Shown: piece after piece, positions 35,824 to 45,163 of the stretch
How positions within the stretch are numbered: the stretch's first letter is position 1
Layout: the number at the start of each line of letters is the position of its first letter
Assembly (NCBI GenBank): GCA_949987565.1
Contig: OX465104.1
Coordinates: 25,383,757 to 25,447,756 of the forward strand
Reading direction: 5' to 3'
Length of the DNA stretch: 64,000 nucleotides
From: Luidia sarsii
Lineage: Eukaryota > Echinodermata > Asteroidea > Paxillosida > Luidiidae
Program-made: the position numbers and the translations under genes
The notes under the pieces: model-generated
The model's input: the letters and a program-made list of their open reading frames with translations, nothing else
Databases searched by the model: none
Told to the model about the DNA's origin: nothing

Positions 35824-35954
35824 CAGCCACTACATTCTAGCAAATGTGGTTTACATACCACACACCTGTGTGCAACTGTCCATGTGGCGAAAATGTGTCG
35901 ATTTCCCCCCCAAAAATGGGCGAAAACCTCCCGGTTCGGTCGCAGGATCCAAAC

Positions 35955-36051
35955 GGCAGCGCCGCAACTGGCAGTCTGGTCCCCTGTACGTATTCGCAGC
36001 TAGCCGCTATACCGTACTACAGGGGACCAGACTGCCAGTTACGGAGCTGCC
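35955..36051. repeat. Foldback hairpin, 23-bp perfect core arms
   Basis: AACTGGCAGTCTGGTCCCC... at 35966-35988 pairs perfectly with 36018-36040. Pairing extends imperfectly to GGCAGCGCCGC and ACGGAGCTGCC on the outside. It is a short MITE-like palindrome. Confidence 0.85.
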
Positions 36052-37457
36052 AAAAATCATGGTTAGTCACGTTAGGGTTAGTCACGTTACAATTTGTCCA
36101 TTGAAAAGTACACTATATGAGTTATATAAAGCAATCATTGCCCCTCCTCATTCCTCAATATCATTTGTATGCACATGAACAGAACTGTTCATATAATTCT
36201 TTTCTGAAGACTTCTCTCACCATGCTCACAAGAGGCAACATTTAAAAATGTTTGTAAAATTCAATGCATTCAGTATACCAACTTTTGTTGATGGATTGGA
36301 TTACAATGTACATGTGTACATGTACGGCTGAATGTCAACATAAATGGAAAAGTATCCAGAAAATACAAAGGCTTCAAACAGAATTCTTGATGGCATTAAC
36401 CATGGAATTTATAAATTTAAAAAAGAAGTATATCTGACTTGCATATTAATCCAGTAACTCAATCAAATCAATCAAAAGGAAATAAATTAAAAACTTTAAT
36501 GAAACATGTCATAAGAAGCACTTGGGTCTTTGCTGAATTCTGGTGCACCTTTTAATTCCAAGCAATATCTTTATTTTCTTTTTCACTGCTGTATTAATCC
36601 AAGAGACAAGAAAGGAAATAATTTTCCTCTTTTGGAGGGAACTATTGTTCAGATATATGCAGATATTAATAATTTTAGTAAAAACCTACACAGTTCTTTT
36701 GCATTCTTTTGATGGAAATTTCTTGATTCCAAGTGATGAAATAAGGAAAAAGTAATAAATAAACTCAGTTCCATTCTCATGCTTTGATCCTTAAAGAGTT
36801 TATATTTGAACAGAAAATTTGAAATGTCCATGGTTATTGACGACTTCTGGAGCATCCAGTTTAGAAATACATACGTACATGTATGTAGCTTTTTTTGTGT
36901 AATAAAAATGGCATGTTTTCTTGTTGGCCATTTCCAGTATTTTCCCACTCCCTCCATTACTAACACCTGGTGAACTATTTGTTCACACAATGTACTGTAC
37001 ATGTACATACATGTATGGATAATGATTTGGTGAGGATGTTGTCATAACTGATATCATCCCGGTGTATAGCAACAACTTCACTGGGAAATTGCTTGCCTTC
37101 ATATCTCCCTATGAACCAGTCTCCCAATGCAATAGTATGAATACACTCATTACTGCCCTGGGTTGACACATCATACATGTACTATTCAGCCCCGTCCGGA
37201 TTGTCTTTTGTCAAGATGTGAGACACCACTTCAACATTCAACATTCACCACTTTCAGGAAATGCAAACTCTTCAAATCCAGCCTTTCATTCCTCCTAGAA
37301 ATCTCCTTTGAGTTTGAGTGAACCTAAGTGACACACATTCCACACATACATGTATGTATGGTGCTTGCTGCAGAGACAAAGTTGCCTGCATTTTTGACAA
37401 TGTTTTTGGTGGCTACAAACTTTCTGCATTACAACTGAAGCGTTTGGCTGAGCTCCC
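36052..37457. other. AT-rich stretch, no gene seen
   Basis: Includes small TACATG patches at 36306-36326 and 36991-37008. Open frames are short and unrecognised. Confidence 0.4.
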
Positions 37458-37918
37458 AATACACCAATCCAGTAGGCCACGCCCCTTGACAAATTGACCA
37501 ATCACAACGCGCAATTTAAGGTCCGATAAATTGCCGCCATTTTGTCCAACATAACGTTTTAAACTGTGTATTCAACTATTCATTACTACACCCTTTTCGT
37601 TGTGTTTAATTTTGTTTTGTATGTAAACACATGTACATGGTACCAGGCAATTCCTTTGCAAACCCAAGTTTAACATGTGTATCTTTAACCATGGTAAAAC
37701 GGTGTTTATATTTTCATTGTAATTCTGACTCTCGATAAACTGGCAATCTGAGAGAAAATGTACATTTTTGGCTTTTTCCAAAACCAAAGTCCAATGGAGA
37801 GAAGTGCATGCTTTCAGTGGTTGCAGGCGTGCAGTGGACACGCACGGTTGTGGGCGATTGTGGTGTGCAGTTGCTGGGCCGCTGCTATGGTGGGCGCGGC
37901 CTACTGGATTGGTGTATT
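37458..37918. mobile_element. Possible MITE with 27-bp inverted ends
   Basis: AATACACCAATCCAGTAGGC at 37458 is mirrored by GCCTACTGGATTGGTGTATT ending at 37918. The 27-bp arms differ at one position (CACGCCC against CGCGCCC). The interior includes a CCAATCA...CGCGC stretch and a small hairpin near 37515. No obvious target duplication. The size and ends suggest a non-autonomous DNA element, but two copies of a promoter-like CCAAT segment is another reading. Confidence 0.5.
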
Positions 37919-38148
37919 CCATCAACTGGGCCTTTCACATGAGAGGTCATAAAGAAGTTCCATTTGATGAGAAATAGATCCCCCATTGTTTTATACTGTC
38001 CTCTTTGGTCTTAGTTTATGCACTGTTTTCATTCATTTCTTACAAGGGCCTGCTCATGAACTGCTTTCACTATTTTTTCATGGTTAGTAATGTTACACTA
38101 CTTCAAAGCTGGCATGGTTAGTAACGTTACATATTTTGACAGCTAATA
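37919..38148. other. No gene seen; short GGTTAGTAAYGTTAC repeat
   Basis: ATGGTTAGTAATGTTAC at 38079 and ATGGTTAGTAACGTTAC at 38113 are a short direct repeat. A related GTTAGTCACGTTA pair lies at 36061-36090. Confidence 0.5.
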
Positions 38149-38932
38149 TTTTAAACATCCTACAATTCTTAAGGTGATATACAAAAATGTTGCAAACTGC
38201 TTACTGACTAAAATTACCAAAAAATTAAATCTAAAATTTAGTGGGCCTGACGTTTCGATCCTAGCAGGACCTTTGTCAAAGGCAGAGTGACAAGGACAAA
38301 ACAGATACATGTACACAAAGGCAGGGGGGAGAGAGTGAATAGGACACGGATGAGAAACAAAGGACAAAGAGTGAAGCTGGTAGGGAGAGATCAAAGGGAA
38401 GGGCAAGGGGTAGGGTAGGGATTAGTGAGAGGAGGGGGAAAGATCAAAGAGAAGGGCAAGGAGTGGGGTAGGGATTAGTGACAATAGGGGGAAAGATCAA
38501 AGAGAGAAGTGTGAAAGACTGAACACAAAAGAAGGATTATCAGAAAGCTGCATGGTGTTAGTCATTCCCCTCCTGGATGTTGAGACCATGTGGTTGAATA
38601 GTCCGAAGACGCTTCATCCACATTTTCTCACGGCTAAGACGGACAGCATTACTACGGTGACCAAGTGATTCTATGCCCAGTACACTCATATCTGATATCG
38701 AATGATCAGGGAGATTGAAGTGATACCCAACAAGGGTGTCAATTTTATCGGTTTTGATAGTAGACCTATGGCCATAGATTCGTTTTTTGAGGGTGTTTTT
38801 TGTCTCGCCAACATACTGAATATTACAAACTCTACAAGAGATAAGGTATATGATGTTTGAGGTAGTGCACGTGATAGAGCCATAGGTCGTGTGGGTAGTT
38901 CCAGAAGAATGTCCATTGAAAGAGTCAACTCG
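38149..38932 (-). mobile_element. Penelope-like element 3' end: GIY-YIG endonuclease and terminal sequence
   Basis: Minus strand 38932-38561 encodes TTYGSITCTTSNIIYLISCR, then VCNIQYVGETKNTLKKRIYG and HRSTIKTDK. This is the GIY-YIG pattern of Penelope-like elements (I-Y-L-I, then Y-V-G, then K-R...H) with the C..C pair before it. The frame ends just after HGLNIQEGND at 38558. About 400 bp of purine-rich untranslated sequence follows, then the terminal signature (GGGCCTGACGTTTCGATCC on the plus strand at 38242) and GATATACAAAAATGTTGC at 38176. The endonuclease frame appears intact where present. The upstream reverse transcriptase is cut off exactly where the ACTCGGTC array begins. Confidence 0.85.
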
Positions 38933-39131
38933 GTCCATAACCAACTCAGTCCCAGTCAACTCGGTCCGTAACCAACTCGGTCCAACCAACTTGGTCCGTA
39001 ACCAAGTCGGTCCCAGTCAACTCGGTGCGTAACCAACTCGGTTCCAGTCAACTCAGTCCGTAACCAACTCGGTTTCAGTCAACTCGGTCCGTAACCAACT
39101 CGGTCCAAGTCAACTCGGTCTGTAACCAACT
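38930..39131 (+). repeat. ACTCGGTC array A
   Basis: Irregular repeats of GTCAACTCGGTCCGTAACC followed by AACTCGGTCCC, about 30 bp each, with C/T and G/A variants and some units lacking half. It directly abuts the Penelope-like endonuclease. Confidence 0.9.
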
Positions 39132-39565
39132 CGAACGCAGAGTCAAAAATACGCGTTCGTACAGTTAAAAATACGCGCTAGTAAATAGACCGCGCCCACC
39201 TTTGCACGAAGTCAAAATACAGTAATTCACATAGCAAAAACTTCTCCTAAAAATCTCCGATATTATACAATGAAATATCACACTACATGGCTGAAATCAA
39301 TCTTCAAGAATTTCCCAGTTTGCTCTAGAGTTGTGAATATATTACAGCGAATCCACAAAATGCTTGCCTGTCCCGGAAATGAAAGAACGTAAACAAACCC
39401 TAAGTTCATTGAAGAGAATGCATTGATGTCATAAATATTCATTATCCAATCACTGACATACCAGACGATAGCTTACAGAAAAGTCATAAAACTTCTGTAA
39501 CTTACACATTTGTTTCAATTAAGACAACTTTTGACCTAAAGAAGGTAGATAAATACACATTTCAA
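39132..39565 (+). repeat. 435-bp companion of the ACTCGGTC array, copy 1
   Basis: Starts with AACGCAGAGTCAAAAATACG and ends TACACATTTCAA. It matches 40933-41366 at a constant offset of 1801 bp with only a few substitutions. No coding signal. Confidence 0.92.
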
Positions 39566-40404
39566 ACGGGCTTGGATGTGACCTTTGACATCATATCCCT
39601 CCGCTTTTCACCACTGGCACAATCAGGTTGACCTGCCTTGTACAAGATATAGTCCGTCCAAAAGTTGGTTCAGCATCCTTTGGTTAAAGCTAAAGTGATG
39701 ACATCATCATTTCATACACTTTATGAAAAGTGTATTTTAACTGACCCCTCAATGGTTTTACCTCTTAAAATGCTACAAGGATCAAAAACAAGCATATTTC
39801 GAAACATATATAGTTCCAGACCCAGTGTGGTACGTACATTATAGGTATATTACTCCGCCAACCATCGCTAGTGCGTTTTGCATGTCCTGGATCTCTTATT
39901 ATTGTCGTGCGCCGGAGGCGATGCGACCATGGAAATTCCACTTTTTTTGGTAATTGGGCTCATCATGCATGTCAAATATTATCTTATAGGGAAGTTTATA
40001 TCTTATCCATTAATAATGATAGTCATTTGATCACATAGAAGCCTGCCCTTTTTATTAAATTAGTGATAATCATGGCAATCGATTGCAGAATCTGAACAAT
40101 TTTTTTTTTTTTTTTTTTTAAATGGCGGACCTCGCCGTTCACAATAATATTCACGAAATTGATGCAGTACTATCGCGCGCTGATTTTTTTTAATAATGAT
40201 TTTGTTAAGTCGGATACCTTGAAGAAATACTTTTATTTCGAAAGATTCTTATAACTGCCCATTACTAATGCTTCCCTTCAGTGAAATTAACAGCCATCAG
40301 AAAGTGATAATTTTAATTTAATATCTAAAAAAAGTCAAAAATTAGCAGTTTGATTTTTTAAAGTTTTTACCAAGAACACCGGAGTCAAGCAGTCAGTTTG
40401 ATGT
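39566..40404. other. AT-rich spacer between the duplicated arrays
   Basis: Includes a T run at 40101-40119. No gene recognised and no second copy seen. Confidence 0.5.
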
Positions 40405-40932
40405 CAACCCTGTCCTTAACCAACTCGGTCCCAGTCAACTCGGTTCGTAACCAACTCGGTCCCAGTCAACTCAGTCCATAACCAACTCGGTCCAACCTAC
40501 TTGATCCATAACCAACTCGGTCCCAGTCAACTCGGTCCGTAACGAAATCAGTCCCAGTCAACTTAGTCTGTAACCAACTCGGTCCCAGTCAACTCAGTCC
40601 GTAACCAACTCGGTCCAACCCACTCGGTTCCAGTCAACTCGGTCCGTAACCAACTCGGTCCAACCAACTTGGTCCGTAACCAAGTCGGTCCCAGTCAACT
40701 CAGTGCGTAACTAAGTCGGTTGCAGTCAACTCGGTCCATAACCAACTCGGTTCCAGTCAACTCAGTCCGTAACCAACTCGGTCCAACCAACTTGGTCCGT
40801 AACCAAGTCGGTCCCAGTCAACTCGGTGCGTAACCAACTCGGTTCCAGTCAACTCGGTCCGTAACCAACTCGGTTCCAGTCAACTCGGTCCGTAACCAAC
40901 TCAGTCCAAGTCAACTCGGTCTGTAACCAACT
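40405..40932 (+). repeat. ACTCGGTC array B
   Basis: Longer version of array A, about 17 units, with the same internal order at its right end. It leads into the second companion copy just as array A does. Confidence 0.92.
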
Positions 40933-41366
40933 CGAACGCAGAGTCAAAAATACGCGCTCGTACAGTCAAAAATACGCGCTAGTAAATAGACCGCGCCCAC
41001 CTTTGCACGAAGTCAAAATACAGTAATTCACATAGCAAAAACTTCTCCTAAAAATCTCCGATATTATACAATGAAATATCACACTACATAGCTGAAATCA
41101 ATCTTCAAGAATTTCCCAGTTTGCTCTAGAGTTGTGAATATATTACAGCGAATCCACAAAATGCTCGCCTGTCCCGGAAATGAAAGAACGTAAACAAACC
41201 CTAAGTTCATTGAAGAGAATGCATTGATGTCATAAATATTCATTACCCAATCACTGACATACCAGACGATAGCTTACAGAAAAGTCATAAAACTTCTGTA
41301 ACTTAAACACTTGTTTCAATTAAGACAACTTTTGACCTAAAGAAGGTAGATAAATACTCATTTCAA
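40933..41366 (+). repeat. 435-bp companion, copy 2
   Basis: Second copy of 39132-39565, ending at TACTCATTTCAA and then diverging. Array plus companion was therefore duplicated as a block. Confidence 0.92.
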
Positions 41367-41734
41367 CTTTCTATAAGTATGACATTTTTCCTAAGGGTCT
41401 CAGCTTTCTAGAAATAGTTTTAACTTTCAGCCAATGACCAACGTTTTAACTGCCACTCAAAGGGCAGCCATCTTAGATTTACCCTCAAGCTATTTATAGC
41501 ACACACAGCCCACATGTAAACACCCACGTGTGTATACACATATAATTTCGGCAGGGATATACTTACAACAACTTGGAAATTACTATTCTAAAAGACTACA
41601 AAATCCTACAAGACGAAAACTCCTGGTCCCTAAAAGGATTCTGGTAAGACTTACAGTAATAACAACTTCATAAATGAGATATTTGGGGGCATTTTCGTTA
41701 CACTTGCCGAACGCGCTGAGTTTGCCCTTTCTCC
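41367..41734. other. No gene seen
   Basis: Unique-looking flank between array B and the composite prohibitin-exon repeat. Confidence 0.5.
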
Positions 41735-42010
41735 AAGAACCTCTGCCTTAGTCTCTGTCACTGCATCTATCTTTAACCTTCCCTCTGTCTGTCTGTCTCT
41801 TCCTCTGCCTCTCCTTCTTCCGTTTCGGCCTCTCCTTTTGTCTCTGTCTATCTCTGCCTCTTATGTATTGATCTCTTTCTCTGCCTGTGCCACTGTCTCT
41901 TCCTCTCCCTCTACATGTACCTCTTCTTCTTCTGTCTTGGTCTTTGCCTGTGCCGCAGTCTCTGCCTCTACCTTTATCCCTGCCTCTACCTCTACATGTA
42001 CCTCCTTGTA
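41735..42010. repeat. CT-rich (CTCTGC-type) array, block 1
   Basis: Degenerate hexamer-based polypyrimidine run of CTCTGCCTC and TGTCTCTGTC words. Antisense reading is charged (E/R-rich). It is the first component of the composite repeat. Confidence 0.88.
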
Positions 42011-42136
42011 ATAACCTCTGCCTCCATGTGATTGTGTCAAGCTCTCTTAGACCTTTACATGTGCAGTGCTTCTTCACGGCTATAATCTTGCAGGCAGAAA
42101 ACTGACTGGGCTTATTTCATCCATGTTGCCTTGCAG
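42011..42136 (+). repeat. Conserved intron segment before the amplified exon, copy 1
   Basis: A segment of about 125 bp running from CCATGTGATNGTGTCAAGC through CAGTGCTTCTTCACGGC to TATCCATGTTGCCTTGCAG. It recurs before each of the six exon copies (about 43537, 44896, 49382, 52604 and 53881). Confidence 0.85.
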
Positions 42137-42234
42137 ATCTTTTGACCGTGAACATTGAGACGAGCCTTCCCTAAATCCTCTGACAGTTTGGCACCGACTA
42201 TGATGAGCGCATCCTGCTATCCATCTGCAACGAG
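42137..42234 (+). pseudogene. Prohibitin-2-like exon, copy 1 of 6
   Basis: Acceptor CCTTGCAG, 98-bp exon, donor GTCAGT. Completed with G from the previous exon, the frame reads DLLTVNIETSLP, stop, IL, stop, QFGTDYDERILLSICNE. From the SLP onward this aligns without gaps to the prohibitin segment [20 protein letters not shown] followed by IVNE (prohibitin-2), and a little less well to prohibitin-1. The start DL.xVNI also fits, with about nine residues missing in between. Prohibitins are inner-mitochondrial-membrane SPFH scaffolds. Two stops and the deletion make this a dead exon. VNI, as in true prohibitins, is kept only in this copy. P-to-L at the LPS position is private to it. Confidence 0.72.
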
Positions 42235-42275
42235 GTCAGTGTCCAAGGTCAACTCACTGGTGGCTAGAAATGACC

Positions 42276-42979
42276 TCTTGAGTTGTGAGTGTGGCTATAA
42301 GTCAGGCACTCCATGCATGACGTCAAGTGCCAGGACCCTCTTGGGTTGTGAGTGTGGCTATAAGTCAGGCACTCCATGCATGACGTCAAGTGCCAGGACC
42401 CTCTTGTGTTGTGAGTGTGGCTATAAGCCAGGCACTCCATGCATGACGTCAAGTCCCAGGACCCCCTTGGGTTGTGAGTGTGGCTATAAGTCAGGCACTC
42501 CATGCATGACGTCAAGTCCCAGGACCCTCTTGGGTTGTGAGTGTGGCTATAAGTCAGGCACTCCATGCATGACGTCAAGTCCCAGGACCCTCTTGAGTTG
42601 TAAGTGTGACTATAAGTCAGGCACTCCATGCATGACGTCAAGTCCCAGGACCCTCTTGGGTTGTGAGTGTGGCTATAAGTCAGGCACTCCATGCATGACG
42701 TCAAGTGCCAGGACCCTCTTGGGTTGTGAGTGTGGCTATAAGTCAGGCACTCCATACATGACGTCAAGTCCCAGGACCCTCTTGGGTTGTGAGTGTGGCT
42801 ATAAGTCAGGCACTCCATGCATGACGTCAAGTGCCAGGACCCTCTTGGGTTGTGAGTGTGGCTATAAGCCAGGCACTCCATGCATGACGTCAAGTGCCAG
42901 GACCCTCTTTGGTTGTGAATGTGGCTATAAGTCAGGCACTCCATGCATGACGTCAAGTGCCAGGACCCTCTTGGGTTGT
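42276..42979 (+). repeat. 63-bp array, block 1 (about 11 units)
   Basis: Unit reads GGTTGTGAGTGTGGCTATAA, then a TCAGGCACTCCATGCATGACG stretch and GCCAGGACCCTCTT. It is 21 codons long, so both strands stay open (plus: CGYKSGTPCMTSSART). Begins about 40 bp after the exon donor. Confidence 0.95.
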
Positions 42980-43372
42980 GTCTATTTTGCAGTTTTTGCT
43001 GGCCGAATGTGCTGAGTTCGCTCTTTGTATATTTGGTAGTTACGCAGTGCTTGCTCTACGCGTTGAGTTTGTTCTTCGTCTATTTAACAGTTAGTTCTTG
43101 TCCAATGTGCTGAGTTTGCCTTTCGTCTATTTTGCAGTTAGTGCTTGCCCAACGGCTTGAGTTTGCCCTTCGTCTATTTGGTAGTTAGTGCTTGCCCAAT
43201 GCGCTAAGTTCGCCCTTCGTCTATTTTGTAGTTCATGCTTGCCCAATGCACTGAGTTCGGCCTTTGTCTATTTTGCAGTTCGTGCTTGCCTAGCGTGCTT
43301 AGTTCTGCCTGTCTTTTGTCTATTTTGCAGTTAGTGCTTGCCCAACGCATTGAGTTTGTTCTTCGTCTATTG
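42980..43372 (+). repeat. 47-bp array, block 1
   Basis: Degenerate units of GTTAGTGCTTGCCCAACGC, then TGAGTTTGCCCTTCGTCTAT and TTTGCA, following the 63-bp block. The tail at 43373-43430 (GTCATGAAATTGGCTGCAGG) is shared with 54138-54172. Confidence 0.88.
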
Positions 43373-43427
43373 ACGTCAAGTCCCAGGACCCTCCGCTTGT
43401 CATGAAATTGGCTGCAGGGCTCTTACC

Positions 43428-43532
43428 ATCTGTCTCTGTCTCTGCCTCTGTTTCTGTGTGGGTCTCCATCTTTGCCGCTGTCTCTGCCTCTGCCTCTGCC
43501 TTTATCCCTGCCTCTACCTCTACATGTACCTA
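43428..43532. repeat. CT-rich array, block 2
   Basis: Short CTCTGCCTCTG run before the second exon copy. Confidence 0.8.
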
Positions 43533-43664
43533 CTTGTAATAACCTCTGCCTCCATGTGATGGTGTCAAGCTCTCTTAGACCTTTACATGTGCAGTGCTTC
43601 TTCACGGCTATAATCTTGCAGGCAGAAAACTGACTGTACTTATTTTATCCATGTTGCCTTGCAA

Positions 43665-43762
43665 ATCTTTTGAACGTGAACATGGAGACGAGCCTTCCCT
43701 AAATCCTCTGACAGTTTGGCACAGACTACGATGAGCGCATCCTGCCATCCATCTGCAACGAG
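43665..43762 (+). pseudogene. Prohibitin-2-like exon, copy 2 of 6
   Basis: Same 98 bp and the same two stops. The acceptor is mutated (CCTTGCAA), so this copy could not be spliced in normally. It has ACCGAC changed to ACAGAC before TACGATGAGCGC. Confidence 0.72.
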
Positions 43763-43802
43763 GTCAGTGTCAAAGGTCAACTCACTGGTGGGCAGAATTG
43801 AT

Positions 43803-44066
43803 CTCTTGGGTTGTGAGTGTGGCTATCAGCCAGGCACTCCATGCATGACGTCAAGTGCCAGGACCCTCTTGGGTTGTGAGTGTGGCTATGAGCCAGGCAC
43901 TCCATGCATGACGTCAAGTGCCAGGACCCTCTTGGGTTGTGAGTGTGGCTATAAGCCAGGCACTCCATACATGACGTCAAGTGCCAGGACCCTCTTGGGT
44001 TGTGAGTGTGGCTATAAGCCAGGCACTCCATGCATGACGTCAAGTCCCAGGACCCTCTTGGGTTGT
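43803..44066 (+). repeat. 63-bp array, block 2 (about 4 units)
   Basis: Same unit as block 1. It ends in the same TTGTGTCTATGTTGCAGTTC junction into the 47-bp array. Confidence 0.95.
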
Positions 44067-44600
44067 GTCTATGTTGCAGTTCTTGCTGGCCGAATGCGCT
44101 GAGTTCGCTCTTCGTCTATTTGGTATTACATGTACGCAGTGCTTGCCCTACGCGCTGAGTTTGCTCTTCGTCTATTTGGTAGTTACGCAGTGCTTGCTCT
44201 ACGCGTTGAGTTTGTTGTTCGTCTATTTAACAGTTAGTTCTTGTCCAACATGCTGAGTTTGCCCTTCGTCTATTTTGCAGTTAGTGCTTGCCCAACGTCT
44301 TGAGTTCGCCCTTCGTCTATTTGGTAGTGCTTGCCCAATGCGCTAAGTTTGCCCTTCGTCTATTTTGTAGTTCATGCTTGCCCAACGCACTGAGTTCGGC
44401 CTTTGTCTATTTTGCAGTTCGTGCTTGCCTAGCGTGCTTAGTTCTGCCTTTGTCTATTTTGCAGTTAGTGCTTGCCCAACGCATTGAGTTTGTTCAAAGT
44501 CTATTGAACAGACTTTATATGTACATGTACTGTAGTGCTTGCCCAATGTGCTTAGTTTGAGCAATGCGTTATTCACCCTTAGTCTATATTGCCAAACACG
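44067..44600 (+). repeat. 47-bp array, block 2
   Basis: About 11 degenerate units, with a TACATGTACTG patch at 44518-44533. Confidence 0.88.
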
Positions 44601-44607
44601 CTGAGTT

Positions 44608-44893
44608 TGCCTGCCTCTGCCTCTACATGTACCTCTCCCTCTTCTTCTGTCTGGGTCTTTGTCTCTGCCTCTGTCTCTTCCTCTGCCTCTACCTCCTCTT
44701 CTTTCTTGGTCTCTGTCTATGCCCTGCCTCTGCCACTGTCTCTGCCTCTACATGTACAAATGTACCTCTCCCTCTTCTTCTGGCTGGGTCTTTGTCTCTG
44801 CCTCTGTCTCTGTCTGGGTCTCCATTTGTGCCTGTGCCGCTGTCTCTGCCTCTGCTTCCACCTTTATCCCTGCCTCTACCTCTACATGTACCT
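44608..44893. repeat. CT-rich array, block 3
   Basis: CTCTGCCTCTACATGTACCTC and TCTTCTGTCTGGGTCT words. Precedes exon copy 3. Confidence 0.88.
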
Positions 44894-45024
44894 CCTTGTA
44901 ATAACCTCTGCCTCCATGTGATGGTGTCAAGCTCTCTTAGACCTTTACATGTGCAGTGCTTCTTCACGGCTATAATCTTGCAGGCAGAAAACTGACTACT
45001 TATTTTATCCATGTTGCCATGCAG

Positions 45025-45122
45025 ATCTTTTGACCGTGAACATGGAGACGAGCCTTCCCTAAATCCTCTGACAGTTTGGCACCGACTACGATGAGCGCAT
45101 CCTGCCATCCATCTGCAACGAG
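45025..45122 (+). pseudogene. Prohibitin-2-like exon, copy 3 of 6
   Basis: Acceptor CCATGCAG, 98 bp, donor GTCAGT, the same two stops. DYDERILPSICNE is intact. The long open frame that runs on into the 63-bp array starts here in a different frame. Confidence 0.72.
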
Positions 45123-45163
45123 GTCAGTGTCAAAGGTCAACTCACTGGTGGCCAGAAATGACC

